From: M50B103 sp041667565
Lineage (GTDB): Bacteria > Fidelibacterota > Fidelibacteria > Fidelibacterales > Fidelibacteraceae
Assembly (NCBI GenBank): GCA_964572745.1
Contig: CAZNFT010000006.1
Coordinates: forward strand, 1 to 61,584
DNA: 61,584 bases
Reading direction: 5' to 3'
A model generated the notes under the pieces. The model was not told the DNA's origin and made no database searches. It worked only from the letters and a program-made list of their open reading frames with translations. Both the position numbers and the translations under genes were made by a program. Below, piece after piece: positions 25,857 through 34,556 of the stretch; within the stretch, counting starts at the first letter, position 1, and every line of letters begins with the position of its first letter.

Positions 25857-27185
25857 CTATTCCTTAATCACCGTTACAAAATCCGTCACATTATATTCCA
25901 GATCCTGTATGCCTTTGGCGATCATTTTTAATCCGTACAAAGATTTACAGGTCTGTGAAGCTATAACATAAGCATGTTTTGGCAATTTCCCTTCTGATAA
26001 TTTTTTTGCCGATAAAGCAGTGTCTTCTTCTTCTACCAACTCTACACCGGGATAATGTTCAGCCAAATAGGATTTACATTGTCTGAGTGCTTGAGGGTGA
26101 GAATGTATGGATACCGGTTTTTCAGAGCTATGATCTTTATGTCCCATCAGACATTGATTTACCGTAAAAGGAAACAATCCCGTGATCTTACATCTGTATT
26201 TTGCCAATCCCTTAACTGTTTCAAGCACCATGCCACCCACAGCGTTTTGAATGGGTAAAAGACCGATCTTTATAAAACCAAGATCCAGGGCATCATATAC
26301 TTTTTCCGCAGTGGTTAGGCAAAATAATTCGCCATTGGCAGCACGATTATTTTTTAACCAGAGCTGTCCTGCCTCTTGGGAAAAAGAACCTTCATCGCCC
26401 ATAACGCCCACACTGAGAGTTCCTGATACCTCAATATTTTTCTTGCGGATATTTGCAGATACCTCGTGTGTGGCATCCATGAATTTCTTGAACATATTCA
26501 CCGATTCAGGGTTATATAAAAGCATATCACGGAATAACTGAGCTGTATCGTTCTCACAGAATCTTTCAACATCGCGGAGCAATTTATAACCACGTGTGGG
26601 AGTATCCGTATTCGGCAAATCCATTCGCCGAAGCACATTTCCCACAAAATGAGTTACACCTTGGGAGTAAACAATACTTTTATCATGATTTTCTGCAGAA
26701 ATTATCTTTGTAAAAAAACGCCAGGCAGCAAATTTCTCGGACCACAGCGTCCCGAGTTCGGGGTACTGTTCAGAAGGAGTAATAATGATTAGATTATTGC
26801 GATTTTCCGCATAAGAATCCGGTCCAAAAAGGGGGTGAACACCCAAATGCTTCACATCGGGAATAACCTCATCCATCCATGAAACCGGCATGGATTTAAC
26901 GGAAGCCATATCAATGACAGTGGAATTTTTTGCAAATAAGCATGCATTTTTACGTATGAAAGTCTCCATAACAGAGATAGGAATACACAAAAAAATGACA
27001 TCCTGCTTTAAAGCGGTTTTAAGATTGACGAATTTTATATTTTTTTTATCATCCGGAAAGGTTTCAGCATTCGTTTCGTGCACAACAACTTTTGCATGCT
27101 CAGAAAGAATATCGACCCATAATTGACCAAAACGACCGTAGCCGATCACGGAATATGTTAAATTTTTATCTTCAGTTTTTTGCAA
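25857..27185 (-). CDS. Fused prephenate dehydrogenase / prephenate dehydratase
   Basis: 442-residue fusion serving both branches from prephenate. Residues about 10-260 are prephenate dehydrogenase (TyrA): SVIGYGRFGQLW NAD loop, VIFLCIPISVMETF, VIDMASVKSMP, LGVHPLFGPDSY and the helical VYSQGVTHFVGNVLRR. Residues about 268-442 are prephenate dehydratase: GDEGSFSQEAGQLW, GLLPIQNAVGGMVLETV, HSHPQALRQCKSYL and IQDLEYNVTDFVTV. The dehydratase end reads TDF where most have TRF; the Thr is kept. There is no C-terminal ACT domain and no chorismate mutase segment. The likely start is a TTG with AGGAA upstream, overlapping the end of the first aroF gene by 14 bases. Confidence 0.88.
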   Translation of the reverse strand: MQKTEDKNLTYSVIGYGRFGQLWVDILSEHAKVVVHETNAETFPDDKKNIKFVNLKTALKQDVIFLCIPISVMETFIRKNACLFAKNSTVIDMASVKSMPVSWMDEVIPDVKHLGVHPLFGPDSYAENRNNLIIITPSEQYPELGTLWSEKFAAWRFFTKIISAENHDKSIVYSQGVTHFVGNVLRRMDLPNTDTPTRGYKLLRDVERFCENDTAQLFRDMLLYNPESVNMFKKFMDATHEVSANIRKKNIEVSGTLSVGVMGDEGSFSQEAGQLWLKNNRAANGELFCLTTAEKVYDALDLGFIKIGLLPIQNAVGGMVLETVKGLAKYRCKITGLFPFTVNQCLMGHKDHSSEKPVSIHSHPQALRQCKSYLAEHYPGVELVEEEDTALSAKKLSEGKLPKHAYVIASQTCKSLYGLKMIAKGIQDLEYNVTDFVTVIKE

Positions 27186-28194
27186 TTGTTTTTCCTAACG
27201 CGCTTGCGATAATCTTGATTTCTTTCATTAGCTCATTAAATTGTTTGGGATACAAGGATTGTGCACCATCGGATAATGCTTCATCGGGATTATCATGGAC
27301 TTCAACCATAATGCCATCTGCTCCGGCAGCAACAGCTGCACGGGCCATGGGAATGACCAGATCGCGTTGACCCATAGGATGACTGGGATCGACAATAATA
27401 GGTAAATGAGATCTCTTTTTTATAACGGGGACCGAGGAAAGATCTAAGGTAAAACGAGTAGAGTTTTCAAAGGTACGGATACCGCGTTCACATAATACGA
27501 TCTTCTGATTTCCCTTAGATGCCAGATATTCTGCAGAATTCAACCATTCTTCTATAGTAGCTGAAATACCGCGTTTTAAAAGAATGGGTTTGTTTAGATT
27601 AGCCAACTCTTTTAACAAGGCAAAGTTTTGCATATTTCTTGCACCGACCTGTATCATGTCCACATATTTTTCGAAAAGGGGAATATCAGAAATAGCCATA
27701 ATCTCCGTCACAACCGGAGCTCCATATTTATCTCCCGCTTCCCGCAAATAGATCAAACCTTCTTCTCCCAGACCTTGAAAAGCGTAAGGTGAAGATCTTG
27801 GTTTAAAAGCTCCTCCACGGATCATATTTGCACCATATTGGGTGGTCTTTTTAGAAATATTATCTATCATTTTTTTATTCTCAATTGAACAAGGACCGGC
27901 CATGACAGATAATTCATTGCCGCCGATGCTAATATTTCCAACCTTGACCTTTGTATTTCTTGGATGAAAGGCACGAGAACACATTTTATAGGATTCCAGG
28001 ACACGGAATGCAGTTGAGACACCCTTGAAAGACATAAAAAACTCAGGTGAGAGTATTTTCGTATTTCCAATAACACCATAAACAGTATGCTCTTCTCCGT
28101 GAATAGGGTGAATTCTAAAGTCGCGGTCAACTAAATAGTCGCTGACTTGTTTCATTTGTGCTGTATTTGCATTCGGTTTGAATACAATGATCAT
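27172..28194 (-). CDS. aroF: DAHP synthase, type I-beta, copy 1
   Basis: Condenses PEP and erythrose-4-phosphate, the first shikimate step. 340 residues. The N-terminal ferredoxin-like regulatory domain (about 1-75, starting MIIVFKPNA) is followed by the catalytic barrel: VMAGPCSIENKK, GANMIRGGAFKPRSSPYAFQ, DKYGAPVVTEIM, VDMIQVGARNMQNFALL, ILLKRGISATIEEWL, VLCERGIRTFE and PIIVDPSHPMGQRD. It is the same type as the Thermotoga enzyme, which is feedback-controlled through the N-terminal domain. It overlaps tyrA-pheA, and a near-identical copy lies 132 bases upstream. Confidence 0.96.
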   Translation of the reverse strand: MIIVFKPNANTAQMKQVSDYLVDRDFRIHPIHGEEHTVYGVIGNTKILSPEFFMSFKGVSTAFRVLESYKMCSRAFHPRNTKVKVGNISIGGNELSVMAGPCSIENKKMIDNISKKTTQYGANMIRGGAFKPRSSPYAFQGLGEEGLIYLREAGDKYGAPVVTEIMAISDIPLFEKYVDMIQVGARNMQNFALLKELANLNKPILLKRGISATIEEWLNSAEYLASKGNQKIVLCERGIRTFENSTRFTLDLSSVPVIKKRSHLPIIVDPSHPMGQRDLVIPMARAAVAAGADGIMVEVHDNPDEALSDGAQSLYPKQFNELMKEIKIIASALGKTIAKN

Positions 28195-28326
28195 GTTCTC
28201 TCCTCACGTATATTATATGATTTCAATTTACAAAATTTTCTTCTAAATCCTTAAATTCAAACAAAAAAATTGTTTTAGCTATTATAATAATATCTAAGGA
28301 ATATCGGAATGTAATAATTGCCTTAA

Positions 28327-29349
28327 TTAGCTTTTTGCTATGGTTTTCCCCAATGCTCCGGCAATTATCTCAATTTCTTTCATCAGATCTTTGAATTGTT
28401 TGGGATATAATGACTGTGGTCCATCTGATAATGCTTCATCCGGCTTATTGTGAACTTCTACCATTATGCCGTCAGCACCGGCAGCTATGGCAGCACGCGC
28501 CATGGGAATGACCAGATCGCGTTGACCCATAGGATGACTGGGATCAACAATAATAGGCAGATGTGATTTCTTTTTTATAACAGGGACCGAGGAAAGATCT
28601 AAAGTGAAGCGAGTCGATTTTTCAAAGGTACGAATTCCGCGTTCACATAAAATAATATTTTGGTTACCCTTAGATGCCAGATATTCTGCTGAATTCAACC
28701 ATTCTTCTATAGTAGCTGAGATACCGCGCTTTAAAAGAATGGCTTTGTTCAGATTAGCCAACTCTTTTAGCAAGGCAAAGTTTTGCATATTTCGTGCACC
28801 GACCTGAATAACATCAACATATTTTTCGAAAAGGGGAATATCGGAAATAGCCATGATCTCCGTCACAACCGGAGCTCCATATTTATCTCCCGCTTCTCGC
28901 AAATAGACCAAACCTTCTTCTCCCAGACCCTGAAAAGCGTAAGGTGAAGATCTTGGTTTAAAAGCTCCTCCGCGGATCATATTTGCGCCCATTTTGACAA
29001 CATTTTTTGAAATAGTATTCAGCATATCATGGTTTTCTACAGAACAGGGTCCGGCTATCACTGCAATTGCATTTCCACCCACGGTAATATTATTGATCTT
29101 TACTTTTGAGTTTAAAGGATGAAATGCCCTTGAGCATCTTTTGTAGGATTCCTGAACGCGAAAAGCATCGGAAACTCCGTCGAAAACTTTAAAAAACTCT
29201 GGACTCAGACTAGCTGTATCACCAATAATACCATATATAGCTTGCTCTTTTCCCTGGCTGGGATGATACTCGAAATCATGTTTTATTAAATAATCTTCAA
29301 CCTGAGCTTTTTGCTTTTGGCTTGCATTGGCTTTAAATACAATGATCAT
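28327..29349 (-). CDS. aroF: DAHP synthase, type I-beta, copy 2
   Basis: Tandem paralogue of the 27172-28194 gene, also 340 residues. By hand count the last ~220 residues differ at only 16 positions, but the first ~120 differ at about 49. The catalytic blocks are the same; the regulatory N-terminus (MIIVFKANASQKQKAQVEDY) and the AGPCSVENHDM region differ most, so the two may respond to different end products (for example Tyr versus Phe). It starts the aro block, 12 bases downstream of tsaD. Confidence 0.96.
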   Translation of the reverse strand: MIIVFKANASQKQKAQVEDYLIKHDFEYHPSQGKEQAIYGIIGDTASLSPEFFKVFDGVSDAFRVQESYKRCSRAFHPLNSKVKINNITVGGNAIAVIAGPCSVENHDMLNTISKNVVKMGANMIRGGAFKPRSSPYAFQGLGEEGLVYLREAGDKYGAPVVTEIMAISDIPLFEKYVDVIQVGARNMQNFALLKELANLNKAILLKRGISATIEEWLNSAEYLASKGNQNIILCERGIRTFEKSTRFTLDLSSVPVIKKKSHLPIIVDPSHPMGQRDLVIPMARAAIAAGADGIMVEVHNKPDEALSDGPQSLYPKQFKDLMKEIEIIAGALGKTIAKS

Positions 29350-29361
29350 CTGTCCACTCCT

Positions 29362-30378
29362 TTAATCAAGTTTTAAATTAGGGACAGCCGCAATCTCCAG
29401 ATCAGAAAACCATCCTTTGTTATAATACATTACACCGGTCGCTGCGATCATGGCGGCGTTATCCGTACAATATTCAAAAGGCGGATAAAATAGTTTTGCT
29501 CCCATCGATACTGACATTTTTTCCAGCTCGGAACGTAAACGTCTGTTAGCCGCAACACCACCGGCAATAATGATCTTTTTATGTCCCGTAGCAAGAATGG
29601 CTCTACGCAGCTTTTCTTTTAATACATCCACAACAGCTTCCTGAAAAGAAGCCGCAATATCGGCTATGTCCTGATCTGAGGGATGGGGATGTTTTTTGGT
29701 ATAATTCAAAACAGCGGTTTTCATACCGGAAAAAGAAAAATCCAGACTATCGGGTTCTAATAATGAACGTGGGAATTTAATAGCTTCGGCATCACCTTTT
29801 TCAGATAATTTGTCAATGACAGGACCTCCGGGATAGCCGATCTTTAAAAGACGAGCTGTTTTATCAAAGGATTCACCTGCTGCATCATCACGCGTTGTTC
29901 CAAGTATCTTAAATTCTTTCACTCCTCGCACATCAACTATCATGGTGTGTCCACCCGAAACCAATAAACATAAAAAAGGTGGTTTTAAATCATGAAATTC
30001 CAACATAGGTGCATAAAGATGAGCTTCAACATGATTAACACCAATAAAAGGGATATTCTGGGCAAGAGCAAAACCTTTGGCATAATTAAGACCAACAAGC
30101 AACGCACCCATCAATCCGGGACCATAAGTCACAGCAATTGCATCAATATCAGCAGGCTTCATCTTTGCTTCTTCAAAAGCCGAATGCACAACCTGAGAAA
30201 TTGCATGTTCATGTGCGCGAGAAGCCAGTTCCGGGACAACACCGCCATACTTTTTGTGTACCATTTGCGAATACACAATATGGGATACCACATCAAAACC
30301 TCTTAAAATAGCTGCCGATGTTTCATCGCAAGATGATTCAATACCAAGTATAAGAGGTGCTTTTGTTTTTTTATCCAT
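29362..30378 (-). CDS. tsaD: tRNA N6-adenosine threonylcarbamoyltransferase
   Basis: Transfers the threonylcarbamoyl group to A37 of ANN-reading tRNAs with TsaB and TsaE. 338 residues with the ASKHA fold: ILGIESSCDETSAAIL at the start, VTYGPGLMGALLVGLNYAKG, the metal-binding NHVEAHLYAP, LVSGGHTMIVDV and IIAGGVAANRRLR. Other Tsa genes are not in the window. It lies 96 bases after the YbbR-like gene. Confidence 0.97.
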   Translation of the reverse strand: MDKKTKAPLILGIESSCDETSAAILRGFDVVSHIVYSQMVHKKYGGVVPELASRAHEHAISQVVHSAFEEAKMKPADIDAIAVTYGPGLMGALLVGLNYAKGFALAQNIPFIGVNHVEAHLYAPMLEFHDLKPPFLCLLVSGGHTMIVDVRGVKEFKILGTTRDDAAGESFDKTARLLKIGYPGGPVIDKLSEKGDAEAIKFPRSLLEPDSLDFSFSGMKTAVLNYTKKHPHPSDQDIADIAASFQEAVVDVLKEKLRRAILATGHKKIIIAGGVAANRRLRSELEKMSVSMGAKLFYPPFEYCTDNAAMIAATGVMYYNKGWFSDLEIAAVPNLKLD

Positions 30379-30474
30379 GCGAATTATTTTTCCTTTTCAA
30401 TACAACAAATACTATCATTAAACTTAAAATGCGGAATGGCTAGATCTTAGTCGCAGATAATTCAAGATTTAATC

Positions 30475-31410
30475 CTAATCAACTTCTTGCTTTTTTAATA
30501 CAACCACTTCAACCTGTTCAGGATCGACAGATATCACATCAAGAACATTTTCAGGCTTTAGGACTTTTACCGGATAGTAGTTCTTGTTAGGGAACCACTG
30601 GCTAAGGTAATCAAAATAAACCTTAAAATCTTCCGGTCTTAGAGACTGAATCTGAGTATTACCACCGGTTACTCTTAATGAGACGGTATTAGGTATAAAT
30701 TGAATATCCAGATCATCCGGTTTATTTTTAATATCGATAGCAATATTGGGAATTATGATCTCCCCTATCATTTCTACAGGGAAAAAGACCTCAATTTTTT
30801 CTTCAAAAAGCCTTACAAGCTGCGGGTCAGGATTTACGATCTCAATATTCTCTGAAAATGCTATATCAACATTTTCTCTTAGATATCTTTCTGTCTCGAG
30901 CTTATTTATATTTTCAAGCATTCCCTCGGGACCACTGATACTGATCTTATACTCAATTTCATCATCCAAAAGAACAAAACCGGGTTTTAATGAAATATCT
31001 GAGCGAACGAGAACATCTACTTCTTTAGAAATTTTATTATCAATTCGTATATTAATACTGTCGGGATATATAAGCTCAAGAAAGCGCATATCGCCCTGTA
31101 AACGTACCTGATTAGAGCGTTCACTAAAATAATCCTTTAATGATATTTTTTCTGAAGAAGAAATGGCACCAATATCAAGAATAAGCTCAGATTTTTTAGT
31201 AAAACGTTGAAAATACAAAGATCTTCCACTGCCTTCGACCCGTATTTTTACTGTTGAAGGCAAAGCTTGCGCTAAAGTTTTATCTTCGCGCGGTTCATAA
31301 GCTGTTAAAGGAACATCAATAACGCCCACATAGGTATTTGATGAGACTATAAGAAGCCAAAGAACTATAGCGGCAAGAGCGACAACAATTTTAGGAATGA
31401 TCTTTTTCAT
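30475..31410 (-). CDS. YbbR-repeat protein (CdaR-like)
   Basis: Membrane-anchored protein of 311 residues: an N-terminal helix (IVVALAAIVLWLLIV) followed by SSNTYVGVIDVPLTAYEPRED, the usual opening of YbbR domains, and three more beta-rich repeats with STVKIRVEGSGRSLYF, EYKISISGPEGMLENIN and NTVSLRVTGGNTQIQ. In Firmicutes CdaR modulates the c-di-AMP cyclase CdaA; no cyclase gene is adjacent here, so that role is uncertain. It is the most upstream gene of the long minus-strand block. Confidence 0.85.
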   Translation of the reverse strand: MKKIIPKIVVALAAIVLWLLIVSSNTYVGVIDVPLTAYEPREDKTLAQALPSTVKIRVEGSGRSLYFQRFTKKSELILDIGAISSSEKISLKDYFSERSNQVRLQGDMRFLELIYPDSINIRIDNKISKEVDVLVRSDISLKPGFVLLDDEIEYKISISGPEGMLENINKLETERYLRENVDIAFSENIEIVNPDPQLVRLFEEKIEVFFPVEMIGEIIIPNIAIDIKNKPDDLDIQFIPNTVSLRVTGGNTQIQSLRPEDFKVYFDYLSQWFPNKNYYPVKVLKPENVLDVISVDPEQVEVVVLKKQEVD

Positions 31411-31483
31411 AATGAATACCTTAAATTTAGATAATTTAAGGAAAACATTGCGGTTTCACAATTTAAAATGATGTATCCGACAA

Positions 31484-31790
31484 GATGGCTTTTCGACAAG
31501 ATAACAGGATATGATTTTAACAGGATAACAGGATTCCTTTTGATTATNNNNNNNNNNNNNNNNNNNNNNNNNNNNNNNNNNNNNNNNNNNNNNNNNNNNN
31601 NNNNNNNNNNNNNNNNNNNNNNNNNNNNNNNNNNNNNNNNNNNNNNNTTTTAACAGGATAACAGGATTCCTTTTGATTATTCTCGACAAGATAACAGGAT
31701 ATGATTTTAACAGGATAACAGGATTCCTTTTGATTATTCTCGACAAGATAACAGGATATTCAGGATTGACCTTTTTGACGGGATAACCCT
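31484..31790. repeat. 57-bp tandem repeat array with scaffold gap
   Basis: Units open GACAAGATAACAGGAT and continue AACAGGATAACAGGATTCC; starts at 31495, 31685 and 31742 give a period of 57. The gap of 100 N (31548-31647) hides the middle. The array ends with GACGGGATAACCCTCCTACG, a wording nearly shared by the arrays at 12265 and 56938. It has no coding content; open frames read through it and the N run are artefacts. Confidence 0.88.
31548..31647. other. Scaffold gap of 100 N
   Basis: Placeholder gap inside the 57-bp tandem array; real length unknown. Confidence 0.95.
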
Positions 31791-31807
31791 CCTACGCCCC
31801 GACTATT

Positions 31808-32037
31808 CGGGGTTCAATAAATTATTCATCTCAACAATTCTAGATTTAATAAGTAGATTTGAGCGCAAGAGAGTAATTACTCCCTACATAATATATTTTC
31901 TTGAACTGCAAAGCAGTTCCATATAGTAGTAAATGAACCTTCCTGTTAAAAACAACTGCAAAGCAGTTGTATATATATTATTCATACTCTTTATATAAAT
32001 AGATCCTTCATAACACCTCGTTTCGTTCAGGATGACA
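31808..32037. repeat. 230-bp dispersed repeat, copy 1
   Basis: Starts CGGGGTTCAATAA and ends TTTCGTTCAGGATGACA. It shares long stretches with 34119-34349, such as CAACAATTCTAGAT, GAGCGCAAGAG and TAATTACTCCCTA. It carries two copies of the hairpin AACTGC-AAA-GCAGTT. It lies just past the stop of the DUF6880-like gene; the second copy lies upstream of that gene in the same orientation. I see no gene within it. Confidence 0.85.
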
Positions 32038-32104
32038 AACAAAAAGCGCTCCCAAATCTCCTCGGCGTACTATTTCTTATCAATAATTTAACTTCTTCAA
32101 TATT

Positions 32105-33448
32105 TTAGTTATCATATTTAGCCCAAAAACTTCTCTTTCTACCATGCTTTTCCACAAGGTGTTCTTTAAAACTATTATGATCAATAATTCCTTTCCAGTC
32201 GCTAATATTTTGCGAGAGTTTATCCAAAGTTTTTAAATAATTAGCAGCATATTGGTAAGCTTTATAAAAAGCCCGTTCAAGTATTGAAATCAACAAACTG
32301 CGATATATAAGGCAAGCACACAAATATCGTTTTTCTTTTTCCATCGTTTTGGCCAAAGGAAGCAAATCATAATAAGGATCTCCATCCAATTGTTCGTGAT
32401 ATTTTATTAAATGAGCCTCTGCTTCATCGACTTTGTCAAGATCTAACATGAAATAAATATCTGATGTATCTAAGACATGCTTATTTAATATTTCTCTAAC
32501 TTTTGGGACTATAATGTCATCTTTTTTATCATGCCCAACAAGATCCAAAAGATCATTAAGGGTGTGAATAGAAGGAGAAACGACGAAATAATAATTAAGA
32601 ATTTCTTGCTGCTTTTCTATATTACCTTGTTTCTTATAAATCTTTAACAACAGTGCGTTTTTTTTCCCTTTCAAGAATACCTCATCTTCGGGAATCTTTT
32701 TTAACCAAGCATGCGCCGTCTCAGTATTTCCGCTTTCAAAATATACCTCAGCAATTTCTATGCAAGAATACCTAGATATCTCCTCACTTCTTTCCAGACG
32801 GATTTCCTCAAATAATTTGGCATCCTTAATCTTCCTGGCTAAGATTTCAATAAATCTGAATTGCTTTTCCTTTGCATATTTTTCATCTTCGGCATCCGCT
32901 CGTTTTCTAAATTCTGTGATCATTAATCGTATGGATGCTCTTGGAAGAAATTTCGTCACAGACTCTAGTAAACTTTCACGCACTCCAAATTCATCCTTTA
33001 AAAGAAGTTTGAGTAGTATATCAACAATTAGTTTTTTATCCTCACATTCTGAAGCATATTGAACAAATAGGTCCATGGCATTATCATAAACACTTCCAAT
33101 AAAACCGCTTGAATCATCGCAACGTTGAAAAACCGAACTATCTGTTTCAAAAAAAGACGTTATAATTTTCACGCCTTCAATCGGATTACTAACACAAGCT
33201 TGGACTTCCTCTAAAATTATTTCAAGATCATCGGCAAAATCCGCTGCATATTTCCACTCAATAAAACGCTTTGAACGCTTAAGTGAGGAAATCTTTTTCT
33301 TTACAGCCTTAAGCCTTTCCGTTTTGGATGAAATGATCTTATCAATCACATCATCAGCTTTATCCGAATAGTTGCCAAGATTGATCAAAACATCAGCCAA
33401 AGCTTCAGCACCTAGGTCGATTAGTTTTTGTCTACGCTTATCACTCAT
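32105..33448 (-). CDS. DUF6880-like alpha-helical protein
   Basis: Soluble, highly charged protein of 447 residues, almost all helical. The start LIDLGAEALADVLINLGNY, the middle FRFIEILARKIKDAKLFEEI followed by TPR-like helices (ESGNTETAHAWLKKIPED), and the end HLVEKHGRKRSFWAKYDN match the pattern of DUF6880 proteins, which often sit near SWIM zinc-finger proteins. No SWIM gene is seen here. It stands alone between two direct repeats of 230 bp, which may mark an inserted cassette. Function is unknown; a scaffold role is inference. Confidence 0.75.
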   Translation of the reverse strand: MSDKRRQKLIDLGAEALADVLINLGNYSDKADDVIDKIISSKTERLKAVKKKISSLKRSKRFIEWKYAADFADDLEIILEEVQACVSNPIEGVKIITSFFETDSSVFQRCDDSSGFIGSVYDNAMDLFVQYASECEDKKLIVDILLKLLLKDEFGVRESLLESVTKFLPRASIRLMITEFRKRADAEDEKYAKEKQFRFIEILARKIKDAKLFEEIRLERSEEISRYSCIEIAEVYFESGNTETAHAWLKKIPEDEVFLKGKKNALLLKIYKKQGNIEKQQEILNYYFVVSPSIHTLNDLLDLVGHDKKDDIIVPKVREILNKHVLDTSDIYFMLDLDKVDEAEAHLIKYHEQLDGDPYYDLLPLAKTMEKEKRYLCACLIYRSLLISILERAFYKAYQYAANYLKTLDKLSQNISDWKGIIDHNSFKEHLVEKHGRKRSFWAKYDN

Positions 33449-34118
33449 ATTTATATTCTCCTTGCCGCTAAAGATATGATTTAAATAGAGAATATGTCAA
33501 GCTTAAGATTAAGTTTTGGGTTTAAGGATTTATATATTGGTATTAAGTCCACATAACAATGAATGGTTGATAGTTGATGTTCACGAGCGGAAGAAAGTAA
33601 GAATGTTGGAATGTGTGAATACTGACCTTCCCCTAGGTTTCAGACAGTTTGATGTGTTGGTTTAAACTGATTTGCGTTAAATTAATCTTTTTCAACAAAA
33701 AAATCCGTCTTTCAGTTCCCCATCGGATCTGTTTCAGCCTGATACCGGCATCGAGGATAGAGGTATTATTTTTCGCTATATAATTTACCTTCTCTGGCGA
33801 GTTTTGTCACGTTTCTGTTGGTATTGTGGTGAGTTGACTGGAAATTAATGCCAGTGATAATCATGTTAATAAACTATTCTCTGTAATATTATGACACCTT
33901 CTCCCAATCACCTCTGAGCCCGCTCCTCTCTCTCCTCGGCTCCCAATCTCCCAAGCTTCTCCGCATGCTCTCTTCTTTCCAGCGCTCAACCACAAGCTTA
34001 GCCTTTTCCCAAATTTTCAAGCATCAAGAAAAAAATACTTAGTGCCTGCAAACAACGACCCCGACAAGGCTCAAATAACAGTAGAAAAAATAATTTCTAA
34101 AAGCAAAAAGAACCCCGG
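33449..34118. other. Gene-free region upstream of the DUF6880-like gene
   Basis: About 670 bases without a supportable gene. It includes a pyrimidine-rich stretch (33895-34010) with many CTCC and TCTC runs. I looked for tRNA, transposase remnants and structured RNA and could not support any. It ends in a small GC hairpin, AACCCCG-GCG-GGGTT, that merges with the start of the second 230-bp repeat. Confidence 0.5.
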
Positions 34119-34349
34119 CGGGGTTCAATAAGCTATTCATATCAACAATTCTAGATCAATATATTCGAGCGCAAGAGCATAATTACTCCCTAGGTAAAAT
34201 ATTATCTTGCACTGCAAGACAGTTCAATATAGTAGTAAAAAGTCCCTCTTGCTAAGAACAACTGCAAAGCAGTTGAAGATATATTATTCATAGAAATATT
34301 TTTTATATAAATAAATCCTTCACTACGCGTCGTTTCGTTCAGGATGACA
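34119..34349. repeat. 230-bp dispersed repeat, copy 2
   Basis: Direct repeat of 31808-32037 with the same ends (CGGGGTTCAATAA and TTTCGTTCAGGATGACA) and the hairpin AACTGC-AAA-GCAGTT; the other hairpin arm has drifted to CACTGCAAGACAGTT. A shorter relative of its last part occurs near 52475-52510 (CTGCGTTTCGTTCAAAATGACA). Confidence 0.85.
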
Positions 34350-34505
34350 GAAAAGATTTTTTATCAAGGCATTGATTCTTGTCGAGATTTTGCTTCGCAA
34401 TCCGTCATGTGACGGACTGAAAAATTACGGACATAAAACGCTCTCATCTAATTTTCCCCACTCTCCAATGCATCTCTCAGCGCTTATTGTTTTCGGGTAA
34501 ATAAA

Positions 34506-34530
34506 AAAAGCCCCGCAATGCAGGGCTTTT
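34506..34530 (-). terminator. Rho-independent terminator of cmk-rpsA
   Basis: AAAAGCCC pairs with GGGCTTTT around an eight- to nine-base loop; on the minus strand it is followed by a run of T. It lies 26 bases past the rpsA stop. Confidence 0.85.
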
Positions 34531-34556
34531 CTTTATATCGTAGTCTCTAAATGAGA

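Noticed and set aside
31456..31746. Open frames through the 57-bp array and N run
   Set aside because: They consist of repeat and unknown bases on both strands and resemble no protein.
33449..34118. Possible degenerate transposase or RNA gene upstream of the DUF6880-like gene
   Set aside because: I read both strands for a conserved motif or cloverleaf and found only short interrupted frames.
34506..34530. Terminator of a plus-strand gene
   Set aside because: No plus-strand gene ends nearby; it belongs to rpsA on the minus strand.
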